Assembly: GCA_934196725.1 (NCBI GenBank) | Contig: CAKPWR010000021.1 | Span: forward strand, 1-37,509 | Reading direction: 5' to 3' | From: an uncultured Prevotella sp. | GTDB lineage: Bacteria > Bacteroidota > Bacteroidia > Bacteroidales > Bacteroidaceae | DNA length: 37,509 bases | Made by a program: the position numbers and the translations under genes | The notes under the pieces: model-generated | What the model was told of the DNA's origin: nothing | Databases searched by the model: none | The model's input: only the letters and a program-made list of their open reading frames with translations | Part shown: in pieces, positions 15,653 to 23,770 of the stretch | Position numbering within the stretch: position 1 is the first letter of the stretch | How the letters are laid out: each line of letters begins with the position of its first letter

Positions 15653-16810
15653 TTAAAAGTCTTCAGTGATGTAACCCTTTGGCAACTGGCGGCAATTGTA
15701 CTGACTTGCCATAATCTCACCGTAAGCACCGGCTGAGCGGAGAGCGATGAGATCGCCACGATGGGTCTTGTTCAAGTCGATTGCCTTAGCGAATACATCG
15801 CTTGATTCACAGATAGGGCCTACCACATCGTATGTCTCTATTGGCTCATCGCTGGAGATATTCTCGATTTTGTGATATGCCTGATAGAGGGCAGGACGAA
15901 TCAAATCGGTCATTCCGGCATCAACGATGGCAAACTGCTTGGCTGTACCCTGTTTGATGTAGAGGGTCTTGGTGATGAGACTTCCCATCTGACCTACTAC
16001 AGCACGACCCAACTCGAAGTGGAGTTTCTGACCATCACGCAACTTCAACTTCTTGGCGTATGTATCAAAGTAATCCTTGAAGTCTGGGATTGGCACACGG
16101 TTAGGGTGGTTATAATCGATGCCCAGACCACCACCTACGTTGATGTTCTTTACTACGATGTGATGAGCTTCCAACTGGTTCTGTAACTCGTTGATTCGAT
16201 TGCAGAGAGCCTCGAAGTCACCCATGTCAAGTATCTGACTACCAATGTGGAAGTGAAGTCCCAGGAACTTGATGTTCTTCATTTTTGCAGCTTCCTCGAT
16301 GACGCTCTCCATATCGCGCATGGCGATACCGAACTTGTTCTCTGCCAGACCGGTTGTGATGTTGGCATGAGTATGAGCGCCCACATCAGGGTTGATGCGG
16401 AAGCAAACCTGAGCTATCTTATTCTGTTTTTCTGCAAGTTCGTTGATAATCTCAAGTTCCGGAATGCTCTCTACATTGAAGCAGAAGATGCCTTTTTCCA
16501 GACCGAGATTGATTTCCCAATCACTCTTGCCTACGCCTGCATATACAATCTTGCTGGCTGGGAAACCAGCCTTGATGGCTGCCTGAATCTCTCCTCCGCT
16601 CACGCAGTCGGCTCCTAATCCTGCCTGACAGATAATGTTGAGCACCTTTGGATTGGCGTTTGCCTTCACGGCATAGTGTACCTCAAATCCCGGGTGTTTG
16701 CCAGCTTCTTCGTTGATGGTCTTCAAAGTTTGGCGCAACACATTGGTGTCATAATAGTAAAATGGAGTCTGTATCTCCTGAAATTTGTCAATCGGAAATG
16801 TTCCTTTCAT
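15653..16810 (-). CDS. lysA: Diaminopimelate decarboxylase
   Basis: PLP enzyme that converts meso-diaminopimelate to L-lysine, the last lysine step. The fold III decarboxylase motifs are present: EVHYAVKANANP with the Schiff-base lysine K49, GADCVSGGEIQAA, LHFHIGSQI, the phosphate-binding NVGGGLGIDY, and the C-terminal GPICESSDVFAK with the active-site cysteine contributed across the dimer. At 385 aa it is slightly shorter than many homologues. It lies downstream of aspartokinase, the first enzyme of the same pathway; the 117-nt gap contains a four-unit 7-nt repeat after the aspartokinase stop. Confidence 0.97.
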   Translation of the reverse strand: MKGTFPIDKFQEIQTPFYYYDTNVLRQTLKTINEEAGKHPGFEVHYAVKANANPKVLNIICQAGLGADCVSGGEIQAAIKAGFPASKIVYAGVGKSDWEINLGLEKGIFCFNVESIPELEIINELAEKQNKIAQVCFRINPDVGAHTHANITTGLAENKFGIAMRDMESVIEEAAKMKNIKFLGLHFHIGSQILDMGDFEALCNRINELQNQLEAHHIVVKNINVGGGLGIDYNHPNRVPIPDFKDYFDTYAKKLKLRDGQKLHFELGRAVVGQMGSLITKTLYIKQGTAKQFAIVDAGMTDLIRPALYQAYHKIENISSDEPIETYDVVGPICESSDVFAKAIDLNKTHRGDLIALRSAGAYGEIMASQYNCRQLPKGYITEDF

Positions 16811-16892
16811 TTCGCTTAGTCTTAAATTAATATCTTATTATAGTCAAATTAGAAATCAAACGAAGAGTGGATAGGAATCATTACATACGAAT

Positions 16893-16920
16893 TCTTCACT
16901 CTTCACTCTTCGTTCTTCAC
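16893..16920. repeat. Four-unit 7-nt repeat after aspartokinase (family 1, copy 1)
   Basis: Four contiguous units on the plus strand: TCTTCAC at 16893, 16900 and 16914, and the variant TCTTCGT at 16907. In the message (minus) sense the unit is GTGAAGA and it starts 7 nt after the aspartokinase stop codon. A second copy with one mismatch is at 26594-26621. CGAAGAGTG at 16861-16869 is complementary to its middle (16904-16912), so a hairpin could form. Confidence 0.9.
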
Positions 16921-16927
16921 TGGTATA

Positions 16928-18247
16928 TTACTTCTCGAACAATACCTTGCTCAAGTTCTGTAATGCCTGCTTCTTGTCTCTCTCCTTGATGAGGAATGAG
17001 ATGTTGTAGTTGCTGCCACCGTATGAAACCATGCGGATAGGGATGTTCTTCAATGCATCGGTTGCGATGGTCTCGAAGCCTACATTGCTCCAATCCAGGT
17101 CACCAACCACGCAGATGATACACATGTCTGCATCTACGGTAACAGTACCATACTTTTTCAGCTCATTGACGATGTCGTTGAGGTGAGTGTCGTTATCGAT
17201 ACTCATGCTCACGCCAACCTCTGATGTAGCAATCATGTCGATTGGAGTCTGGTAGCTTTCGAAGATTTCAAATACCTTGCGCAGGAAACCTGTAGCGAGC
17301 AACATGCGGCTACTCTTGATCTTGATTGCTGTGATGTTGTCCTTGGCAGCAACAGCCTTGATCTTGCCACGAACGATGACGTTGTCGATGATTGTACCGT
17401 CAGCCTTTGGATCCATTGTGTTCTTCAAGCGGACAGGGATGCCGGCATACTTAGCTGGCTGGACGCAAGTTGGGTGGAGAATCTTGGCACCGAAGTAAGC
17501 CAACTCTGCTGCCTCTTCGAAGTTCAGCTGGCGAACAGCTTCTGTGTGCTCAACGATACGAGGGTCGTTGTTGTGCATGCCGTCGATATCTGTCCAGATC
17601 TGAATCTCTTCAGCTGGGAGAGCTGCACCGATGAGTGATGCTGTGTAGTCGCTACCACCACGCTGGAGGTTGTCTACCTCTCCGTAAGCATTGCGGCAGA
17701 TGAAGCCCTGGGTGATGTAAATCTGATAGCCCTGGTTCTCCTCCATGATAGCAGCAAGCTTCTCCTTGATGTACTGTGGGTCTGGCTCAGCATTCTTGTC
17801 TGTGCGCATAAAGTCTAATGCGTTGAGCAGTACAGCCTTTACGCCCTGTTCCTTCAAGTAGTTTACAACCATGTTAGTGCTCATCATCTCACCTTGAGCT
17901 ACGATGCTCTTCTCCTCGAAAGAAGTGAAGAGATCCTTGGTAAATGAGCGGAGATAGTTGAACTCTCCCTGCAGGAACTCACGTGTGGTTTTCTTCATCT
18001 CATCGGTAGAGTAGAGCTCTTCCACGTGCTGCATGTATTTCTTCTCCAAGTTGTTGATAACCTCGTTGGCGCCCTCTGGATTCTTCTTGTAAAGATAGTC
18101 AGAGATCTCAACGAGAGAGTTTGTTGTACCGCTCATCGCAGACAATACGATGAAAGTTGGTTCACCTGATTCTGTAACCAAAGAGGCTACTCCCTTCATA
18201 CGCTCTGGTGAGCCTACAGAAGTACCTCCGAATTTCATTACCTTCAT
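16928..18247 (-). CDS. lysC: Aspartate kinase (monofunctional)
   Basis: First step of the aspartate family: phosphorylation of L-aspartate, feeding lysine, threonine, methionine and diaminopimelate. The 439-aa length and the N-terminal KFGGTSVGSPERM motif are diagnostic. QRGGSDYTASLIGAAL and IWTDIDGMHNNDPRIV are the nucleotide/aspartate-binding region. Two C-terminal ACT domains follow (about 300-439), indicating allosteric control by an amino acid, probably lysine. There is no homoserine dehydrogenase domain. It sits between ftsE and lysA in a minus-strand run. The symbol lysC is by pathway context; Bacteroidetes may carry a separate bifunctional ThrA. Confidence 0.93.
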   Translation of the reverse strand: MKVMKFGGTSVGSPERMKGVASLVTESGEPTFIVLSAMSGTTNSLVEISDYLYKKNPEGANEVINNLEKKYMQHVEELYSTDEMKKTTREFLQGEFNYLRSFTKDLFTSFEEKSIVAQGEMMSTNMVVNYLKEQGVKAVLLNALDFMRTDKNAEPDPQYIKEKLAAIMEENQGYQIYITQGFICRNAYGEVDNLQRGGSDYTASLIGAALPAEEIQIWTDIDGMHNNDPRIVEHTEAVRQLNFEEAAELAYFGAKILHPTCVQPAKYAGIPVRLKNTMDPKADGTIIDNVIVRGKIKAVAAKDNITAIKIKSSRMLLATGFLRKVFEIFESYQTPIDMIATSEVGVSMSIDNDTHLNDIVNELKKYGTVTVDADMCIICVVGDLDWSNVGFETIATDALKNIPIRMVSYGGSNYNISFLIKERDKKQALQNLSKVLFEK

Positions 18248-18285
18248 AGTCGTAATATTTTAATAATTTATAATTTACATTTCAT

Positions 18286-19002
18286 TTAATTTTTCTCTCC
18301 ATCCTCGGTGAGGTCGATGTGATTGTATTCTTTCGTTACATCGTGTAAGATTCCATCTTTGCAGCGATATACGATACCTGGGAATTTGTCGAGCATCGGG
18401 ATATTGTGGGTTGTCATCACTACGGCTGTTCCTTGTTTGGTGATGTCTTTCAGCAGACTTACGATGTTATTGGCTGTCTCTGGGTCGAGATTGCCGGTTG
18501 GTTCGTCTGCAATGATAATCTTAGGATTATTGAGCAGAGCTCTTGCTATAGCCACACGCTGCTGTTCACCGCCAGAGAGCTCATGAGGCATCTTGTCGAT
18601 TTTGTCAATCATGCCAACCTCGTTGAGAACTTCCTCAATGCGCTGAGTGATTTCTTTCTTTCCCTTCCATTTGGTTGCTTTGAGCACGAACTCAAAGTTC
18701 TTGCGGACCGTGCGGTCGTGTAGCAACTGGAAGTCCTGGAAGATGATGCCCAGTTCTTTGCGTAATGCTGGTATTTCCTTGCGCTTGATAGTTTTGAGGT
18801 CTCTACCGAGGATTTCTGCTTTCTCGGTTTCGCCTTCCACAAGGTCAAGCTCGCAATAAAGAGTCTTTAAAAGAGAACTCTTACCAGATCCCACTTTACC
18901 GATAAGGTAAGCAAACTCGCCTTCATCAATATGGAAATTGATGTCCTTGAGGATGCATTTGTCGGCTTGGTATATGCTTACATTTTGATAATCTATTAAC
19001 AT
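18286..19002 (-). CDS. ftsE: ABC transporter ATPase, FtsE-like
   Basis: A 238-residue ABC ATPase resembling FtsE, which with FtsX controls septal peptidoglycan hydrolases at the division site. Walker A is GKVGSGKS (35-42), the Q-loop is IIFQDFQLL (about 87-94), the signature is LSGGEQQ (142-148), Walker B is [12 protein letters not shown] (162-173), and the switch histidine is H199. The short length and [12 protein letters not shown] segment match FtsE better than LolD/MacB, although these subfamilies are close. The membrane partner FtsX is not adjacent; the gene is embedded between hisIE (28 nt) and aspartokinase (38 nt), so it is part of the amino-acid transcript. Confidence 0.85.
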   Translation of the reverse strand: MLIDYQNVSIYQADKCILKDINFHIDEGEFAYLIGKVGSGKSSLLKTLYCELDLVEGETEKAEILGRDLKTIKRKEIPALRKELGIIFQDFQLLHDRTVRKNFEFVLKATKWKGKKEITQRIEEVLNEVGMIDKIDKMPHELSGGEQQRVAIARALLNNPKIIIADEPTGNLDPETANNIVSLLKDITKQGTAVVMTTHNIPMLDKFPGIVYRCKDGILHDVTKEYNHIDLTEDGEKN

Positions 19003-19030
19003 CTCCTAATTTTTTCTCTTTGTTATTGGT

Positions 19031-19678
19031 TTATTTCATCTCGCCTTTGCTCTTGGCAATGCGGCGTTTCTTATCCCATTCCGGGTCGTGGCGCATCTGT
19101 AATTCCTTCACTACATCTTCTATTCTCAAGCCCTTGCTGGTGAGCAATACGATGAGATGGTAGAGGAGGTCTGAACTTTCGTAGATGAGCTTTTCGTCAT
19201 TGCCGTTTGTGGCTTCGATGATTGTTTCAACTGCTTCTTCTCCAACCTTTTGTGCCATTTTGTTAACGCCTTTCTTGAAAAGACTTGTTGTATAGCTGCC
19301 TTCAGGCATCTCTTCATGGCGTTTATCAATGAAGTCTTGGAGTTCTGACAGGAAGAGAATCGGATTCAGGGTGTTCTCTTCTGCCCAGCAAGTATCGGTG
19401 CCCTTGTGGCATGTAGGTCCGTCTGGATGTACCTTTACCAATAAGGTGTCGTTATCGCAATCGTTCTGGATGCTGACGAGGTTAAGGAAATTTCCTGATG
19501 TCTCGCCTTTTGTCCAAAGGCAGTTTCTGGAGCGGCTCCAGAAGGTTACCTTCTTTGTTTCTATGGTTTTATCGTATGCTTCCTTGTTCATGAAGCCAAG
19601 CATCAAGACGTTTTTGGTAACTGCGTCCTGGATGATTGCCGGAACAAGTCCACCCATTTTTTCAAAATCTATTTCCAT
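19031..19678 (-). CDS. hisIE: Bifunctional phosphoribosyl-AMP cyclohydrolase / phosphoribosyl-ATP pyrophosphatase
   Basis: Catalyses histidine steps 2 and 3. The N-terminal HisI domain (about 1-102) has WSRSRNCLWTKGETSGN, the Mg-binding DCDND (D75, D77) and the zinc ligands C74, C90 and C97. The C-terminal HisE domain (about 105-205) has the EEAVETIIEA helix and YESSDLLYHLIVLL, typical of the pyrophosphatase. At 215 aa it is the normal size for the fused enzyme. It starts 30 nt after the hisF stop codon, in the order hisH-hisA-hisF-hisIE. Confidence 0.98.
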   Translation of the reverse strand: MEIDFEKMGGLVPAIIQDAVTKNVLMLGFMNKEAYDKTIETKKVTFWSRSRNCLWTKGETSGNFLNLVSIQNDCDNDTLLVKVHPDGPTCHKGTDTCWAEENTLNPILFLSELQDFIDKRHEEMPEGSYTTSLFKKGVNKMAQKVGEEAVETIIEATNGNDEKLIYESSDLLYHLIVLLTSKGLRIEDVVKELQMRHDPEWDKKRRIAKSKGEMK

Positions 19679-19708
19679 TGTATCTTGTTTAAACTGTTTA
19701 TTTTCTTT

Positions 19709-20491
19709 TTAAATTCTCACGTTGATTCCTTCTTCTCTCAAGTAGTTCTTGAGGTCAGGAATGGCGATTTCGCCAAAGTGAAAGACGCTGGCTGCCAATG
19801 CTGCATCTGCTTTACCTAGTGTGAAAGCGTCACGGAAATGCTCCATCTTGCCAGCGCCACCTGATGCGATGATTGGGATACTTACCTCTTCTGCCAGTCG
19901 GGCAAGAGCTTCGTTTGCAAAACCTTGCTTTACGCCGTCATGATCCATACTGGTGAATAGAATCTCACCTGCACCGCGGTCGGCTACTTCCTTTGCCCAG
20001 TCGAACAAGCCAAGTTCTACCCGTTCTCGACCACCTTTTACGTAGCAATGCCATCCGTCTGCATCCAGGCGGGCATCAATAGCGCATACGCAAACCTGAG
20101 AACCGTAATGATTGGCTATCTCGTTGATGAGTTCGGGATGTCGGATGGCTGCACTGTTGATACTCACCTTGTCGGCTCCTGCATTCAGCAGACGATCTAC
20201 ATCTTTGAGCTCGTTGATGCCACCGCCCACAGTAAATGGGATGTTGATTTCGGCAGCCACACGAGTCACCATATCGGTAAAGGTCTTGCGCTCTTCGAAG
20301 CTGGCAGTAATGTCGAGAAAGACGAGTTCATCGGCACCTGCATCGCTATAGGCTTTACCCAATTCTACGGGATCGCCTGCACTACGGAGGTTGACGAAGT
20401 TGGTACCCTTTACAGTCTCTCCGTTCTTGACATCGAGGCAAGGAACGATTCGCTTTGCCAAGCCTTTGCTTTTACTTTGAACTTTGAACAT
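19709..20491 (-). CDS. hisF: Imidazole glycerol phosphate synthase, cyclase subunit HisF (repeat-derived N-terminus)
   Basis: Forms imidazole glycerol phosphate and AICAR from PRFAR using ammonia channelled from HisH. TIM-barrel motifs include [13 protein letters not shown] with catalytic D20, VGGGINE, the second catalytic aspartate in VCAIDAR, and [13 protein letters not shown]. Family proteins normally begin M-L-A-K-R. Here the codon where Met would be is GGC, and the only ATG is at 20491, giving ten extra residues ([10 protein letters not shown]). That ATG and the next codons lie inside a 7-nt-period repeat. A TTG at 20461 (the Leu of LAKR) is the only nearby alternative start. The C-terminus is complete. 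Confidence 0.95.
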   Translation of the reverse strand: MFKVQSKSKGLAKRIVPCLDVKNGETVKGTNFVNLRSAGDPVELGKAYSDAGADELVFLDITASFEERKTFTDMVTRVAAEINIPFTVGGGINELKDVDRLLNAGADKVSINSAAIRHPELINEIANHYGSQVCVCAIDARLDADGWHCYVKGGRERVELGLFDWAKEVADRGAGEILFTSMDHDGVKQGFANEALARLAEEVSIPIIASGGAGKMEHFRDAFTLGKADAALAASVFHFGEIAIPDLKNYLREEGINVRI

Positions 20492-20502
20492 TGAACTTTG
20501 AA
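20475..20502. repeat. Four-unit 7-nt repeat at the hisF start (family 2, copy A)
   Basis: Plus-strand units CTTTGAA at 20475, 20482 and 20496, and CATTGAA at 20489, followed by CTTTATGATTA. In the message sense the unit is TTCAAAG and the variant is TTCAATG, whose ATG is the only canonical hisF start. Copies at 25954-25981 and 26510-26537 also sit at start codons. Confidence 0.92.
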
Positions 20503-20525
20503 CTTTATGATTACTTCACTCCTTG

Positions 20526-20553
20526 CTAATCACTAATATTTAATCATTAACAA
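20526..20553. repeat. Degenerate 7-nt-period element after hisA (family 3)
   Basis: Plus-strand units CTAATCA, CTAATAT, TTAATCA and TTAACAA (28 nt) abut the hisA stop codon at 20554-20556. The leading unit equals those in the nth-aroC inverted repeat (CTAATCA). In the message sense it carries TAA, TGA and TAG codons covering all three frames. The similarity is looser than in the other copies. Confidence 0.6.
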
Positions 20554-21273
20554 CTACTCATTAATAACCAGCTTCTCAATATTGATTTTACCCTCGTAAA
20601 ATGCTTTTCCAAAGACTACGGCAGGAATGCCAGCGGCTTCCAATGCCTGTATGTCTTCATTGCAGCTTACACCGCCAGAAGCGATGAGATGCAGCTGAGG
20701 GTAGGCTTCCATTACCTTTTTATATAAGTCAATGGCTGGTCCCTGTAGGGTTCCATCCTTGCTGATTTCCGTGCAGAGCACGTAGCGCACTCCTTTATCA
20801 ATGTACTTCTTGAGGAATGGAAGAAGGTCTTCTGAAGAATCTTCTTTCCAGCCATTGATGGAAATCTTGCCGTTTCTTACATCGGCTCCCAGAATGAGCT
20901 TGTCTGCTCCATACTTGTCCAGCCATTCCATAAAAAGATCGGGATTGGTCACAGCGATACTACCCACTGTTACCATTGAGGCCCCAGCGGCAAAAGCCTT
21001 CTCGATATCTTCCTCGGTCTTGATGCCACCGCCAAAATCTACCACAAGATTTGTCTCTGCAGTAATGGCTTTCAGTACGGCATCATTCACGATGTGCTTT
21101 GACTTGGCACCGTCCAGGTCTACTACATGTAGTCTCTTAAATCCCAGACTTTCAAATTGTTTAGCCACTTCGGCTGGATTATCATTGTAGACTTTTTTCT
21201 GGTCGTAGTCGCCCTTGGTGAGTCTGACACACTGACCATTAATCAAGTCGATGGCTGGAATTAATTCTATCAT
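20554..21273 (-). CDS. hisA: ProFAR isomerase HisA
   Basis: Phosphoribosylformimino-5-aminoimidazole carboxamide ribotide isomerase, histidine step 4 (239 aa). The TIM-barrel half-repeats show the two catalytic aspartates: D9 in LIPAIDLINGQCVRL and D131 in LILGADVRNG. Phosphate-binding loops are VVDFGGGIKT and LIASGGVSC. Its start overlaps the hisH stop by 4 nt (ATGA at 21273-21270), so the two are translationally coupled. The stop is followed directly by a 28-nt 7-nt-period element. Confidence 0.98.
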   Translation of the reverse strand: MIELIPAIDLINGQCVRLTKGDYDQKKVYNDNPAEVAKQFESLGFKRLHVVDLDGAKSKHIVNDAVLKAITAETNLVVDFGGGIKTEEDIEKAFAAGASMVTVGSIAVTNPDLFMEWLDKYGADKLILGADVRNGKISINGWKEDSSEDLLPFLKKYIDKGVRYVLCTEISKDGTLQGPAIDLYKKVMEAYPQLHLIASGGVSCNEDIQALEAAGIPAVVFGKAFYEGKINIEKLVINE

Positions 21274-21911
21274 ATTTCTTTTATCTCTAAGAAGTTCTTT
21301 ATAATCTGTTCTCCCACTTTACCGCTTTTTTCCGGATGGAATTGGCAGGTATAGAAATTGTCTTTGTGGAGTGATGCGCTGTAGGGAAGAATGTAATCTG
21401 CCTTGGCGATAGTCTCCTCGCAGAGAGGTACATAATAACTATGTACGAAATAAGAGTAGGGATGTAATAAGGCATCAGAAATGACTTCGCCTGTTGCGTC
21501 AATTTTGTTACCGAATCCCTTATACAGGTCGGTTTTCAAATCGTAAATCTCATTCCATCCCATAGCTGGTACTTTATCCTCATGCTTCTGTGGTTTGAAA
21601 CGCTTTACATCTACATCGAAGATGCCGATGCAGTCTACATTGCCTTCCTCTGAGTGACGGCACAGCAACTGCTGTCCTACGCAAATGCCCAGGACGGGTT
21701 GTTTCAAGTCTTTTATCACTTGATCAAGTTTGTGTGCCTTTAAATAATCCATAGCTTCTCGAGCTTGACCTTGTCCTGGGAAGAGTACACGGTCTGCTTT
21801 CTGAAGTATTTCGGCATTATCGGTGAGCATAGGCTCAATCCCTAAACGCTTCATGGCGTTAACTACCGAATAGATGTTTCCGGCATTGTATTTTACGATT
21901 GCTACATCCAT
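21270..21911 (-). CDS. hisH: Imidazole glycerol phosphate synthase, glutaminase subunit HisH
   Basis: Class I glutamine amidotransferase that supplies ammonia to HisF (213 aa). The nucleophile is C77 in GICVGQQLL, the His/Glu pair is in CQFHPEKSG near the C-terminus, and the N-terminal VKYNAGNIYSVVNAMKRLG is typical of HisH. It is the first gene of the visible his-lys run. A TACCTTTG element lies 29-36 nt upstream on the minus strand, so the leader is short and leaves no room for a histidine leader peptide/attenuator. Confidence 0.97.
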   Translation of the reverse strand: MDVAIVKYNAGNIYSVVNAMKRLGIEPMLTDNAEILQKADRVLFPGQGQAREAMDYLKAHKLDQVIKDLKQPVLGICVGQQLLCRHSEEGNVDCIGIFDVDVKRFKPQKHEDKVPAMGWNEIYDLKTDLYKGFGNKIDATGEVISDALLHPYSYFVHSYYVPLCEETIAKADYILPYSASLHKDNFYTCQFHPEKSGKVGEQIIKNFLEIKEI

Positions 21912-21939
21912 AACCTAACGTATTTCTAATTTTCAGTTG

Positions 21940-21947
21940 CAAAGGTA
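21940..21947 (-). promoter_or_regulatory. -7 promoter element of the his-lys operon
   Basis: CAAAGGTA on the plus strand reads TACCTTTG on the minus strand, 29 nt upstream of hisH. The -33 element is not clear. Confidence 0.6.
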
Positions 21948-22033
21948 CATATTTTCTTTCAATTTAAAGAAAATATTAGCAAAAAGATTACGAAAACTAG
22001 GAAAAATCTTGCAGATAGTTAGTAAAAGGGATG

Positions 22034-22082
22034 GAAAAACCGTCTTTATTATCCAAATGATGATAATAAAGACGGTTTTTTC
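22034..22082. terminator. Terminator of the SPOR-FHA operon
   Basis: A perfect stem of at least 19 bp (22035-22053 and 22062-22080) with an 8-nt loop; both arms end in A/T runs, so it can act in both directions. It is placed 20 nt after the FHA gene on the minus strand, which it most likely terminates. Confidence 0.9.
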
Positions 22083-22101
22083 ATTTTATCTATTCTTCTT
22101 T

Positions 22102-22635
22102 TTATTTCTCTTCGCTATCAGCTGTTCTGAGAATGATACTTGTAGCTCCAATGGTAAAGAGAGTGCCATCTTCGATGATGCGTCGCTCACGGTCGCCTAA
22201 TATTTCATTGTCTACAAAGGTGCCTGTGTAGCTTGGACCATCGCGAAGAACATACTTTAAACGTCCTTTTTTGTCACGGCTGACATTGATGACGCAGTGG
22301 TTCATGTCAACACTAGGGTCTACAGTCTCAATAGGGCAGTTGATGCCACTGTTTTTCATGTATCTGCCAATTATATTGTCACCCATTTGCAGTGGAATGA
22401 CCTGCTTGTATGCGAATACGTTCTCGATTACCACAATAGAACCTACACCGTTTTCGTTGGCATTCTCGTCAATTTTCTCTTCTTTGCGGGTTTCGCGAAG
22501 TTTGGATACACCCATACGAATTCCAAACTGTTTGTTGCAATTTGGACAAACGAAGACGAGGCTTTGACCTGCTTCATACTTGGTTTCATCAAATGTGATG
22601 AAATTATCGCATTTCGGGCAGCGTACTCTTTTCAT
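22102..22635 (-). CDS. Zinc-ribbon plus FHA-domain protein
   Basis: 177 residues, cytosolic. An N-terminal zinc ribbon with CPKC (C6, C9) and CPNC (C30, C33) is joined by a charged linker (about 45-64) to a forkhead-associated domain (about 65-172). FHA landmarks are GDNIIGR (G90, R91), SVDMNHCVI with H113, and GTFVDNE with N143, so phosphothreonine binding is plausible although the usual SRxH is altered to VDMNH. It follows the HU-CCDC81/SPOR gene by 22 nt and precedes a strong terminator. No Ser/Thr kinase gene is in the window. It may act as an adaptor with the SPOR protein, but this is inference. Confidence 0.88.
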   Translation of the reverse strand: MKRVRCPKCDNFITFDETKYEAGQSLVFVCPNCNKQFGIRMGVSKLRETRKEEKIDENANENGVGSIVVIENVFAYKQVIPLQMGDNIIGRYMKNSGINCPIETVDPSVDMNHCVINVSRDKKGRLKYVLRDGPSYTGTFVDNEILGDRERRIIEDGTLFTIGATSIILRTADSEEK

Positions 22636-22657
22636 ATATTTCGTTCTTTATTTTTGT

Positions 22658-23770
22658 TTATTCCTTTACTTTTGTAATCCATCCGTCGGTGAATTCTTCG
22701 TAGCTGTGTAAGCGGTTGAGAGCTGTATATGCCTCATTTTCTGTACTGTACGAACCGTAGATTACTTTTACATTGGTGTTGGTGATAAGTACGCGAGCTT
22801 CTTTGAAGCCCTTGTTCTGTAAATATTCTGCATATGTTGCAGCATTTCGCTTGGTGATACGGCTAGCTAACACAATACTATAATAGGCCGATGAAGGAGC
22901 CGCTATCTCGCTGTCCTGAGTCATGTTGCTTGTGTTTACTGCAGGGGTTTCTATAGCCTGAACATTGTTGGTTAATACCAACTCATGGGCAGGCTGTGTC
23001 AATTCCTTAGGCATTACCTTGGTGAGCATACCTGTGTCGATTTGACTCTTCTGTACATTAGAAGTGCCTAATGGGGTAGATAGTGTGAAAAACGCAATGA
23101 TGGCGATGCAGGCTGCAGCTATATTGCGAAGCCAACTCTTTCGGATACTGATAAATTCTGTACTTGAGTTCTCTTCTTCCTCTTCTTCGTTGATGAATAC
23201 TGAGTTGTTGGCAGAGACAATGTGTGCCTCTTCCTTAATGTCGGAACTCTCTCTCTGCTGAGCAGGCTTGTATTCGTTTGTAGTCATCTCAACGACTGTA
23301 GTATGTTCGGCTGCTTCAGTATTCGAAATCTGTGTGAGTGGAAGCATGTCGAAACCGCCTAAACCATACAGCTCAGGTGTTAAGATGCCAGCTTCGCAAG
23401 GTTCGAAAGTATAATTGCCGGTTTCATTCAATATGATGGTGCCGATGTCGTTGAGTTCGAATCTGCCAGTATTCTCTAATGTCTGTTTGATTTCTGCCAC
23501 TTCGTCTGCAATACGGTTCAGCGCCTCTGGATAGCTGATGTCATATGCCTCAACGTATGAAAGTGCAAGCAGAGAATCGTTCATTGTGAGCTGTGGATTA
23601 AAGCCAATGGTTCTCAGCGGTGGCAAAAACATGTTGTCTCTGCCATCGTAACGTGCATCTACATGATGAGCCATGAAGCCGCCAAAATCAGGGACTATCA
23701 CGCAATCGTTGCTCAAAAGTAGGATCTCTATATGTCTTTTTAGTTCAATCACGTTTGCAAAGGTAGCCAT
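22658..23770 (-). CDS. HU-CCDC81-type and SPOR-domain protein (division/envelope)
   Basis: Numbered from MATFANVIEL at 23770 (370 aa). The N-terminal part (about 7-145) matches the Bacteroidetes HU-CCDC81 pair that precedes SPOR domains (RHIEILLLSNDCVIVPDFGGF and GLGGFDMLPL). A glutamate-rich linker (195-200) and one transmembrane helix (about 214-232) follow, and then a C-terminal SPOR domain (about 295-368: YYSIVLASRITKRNAATYAE, VIYGSYSTENEAYTAL). SPOR domains bind denuded septal peptidoglycan, so a division role is likely, with the HU part in the cytoplasm. The start is uncertain: a promoter sequence lies within codons 2-5, and GTG at 23752 would give MIELKRHIEI, closer to my memory of homologues. 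Confidence 0.88.
   Translation of the reverse strand: MATFANVIELKRHIEILLLSNDCVIVPDFGGFMAHHVDARYDGRDNMFLPPLRTIGFNPQLTMNDSLLALSYVEAYDISYPEALNRIADEVAEIKQTLENTGRFELNDIGTIILNETGNYTFEPCEAGILTPELYGLGGFDMLPLTQISNTEAAEHTTVVEMTTNEYKPAQQRESSDIKEEAHIVSANNSVFINEEEEEENSSTEFISIRKSWLRNIAAACIAIIAFFTLSTPLGTSNVQKSQIDTGMLTKVMPKELTQPAHELVLTNNVQAIETPAVNTSNMTQDSEIAAPSSAYYSIVLASRITKRNAATYAEYLQNKGFKEARVLITNTNVKVIYGSYSTENEAYTALNRLHSYEEFTDGWITKVKE

Noticed and set aside
21912..21947. Histidine attenuator upstream of hisH
   Set aside because: The leader between the -7 element and hisH is under 30 nt, with no His-rich peptide or alternative stems.
21937..22200. 87-aa plus-strand frame with a hydrophobic stretch
   Set aside because: It runs through the hisH promoter, the terminator hairpin and into the antisense of the FHA gene; the hydrophobic part is the T-rich hairpin tail.
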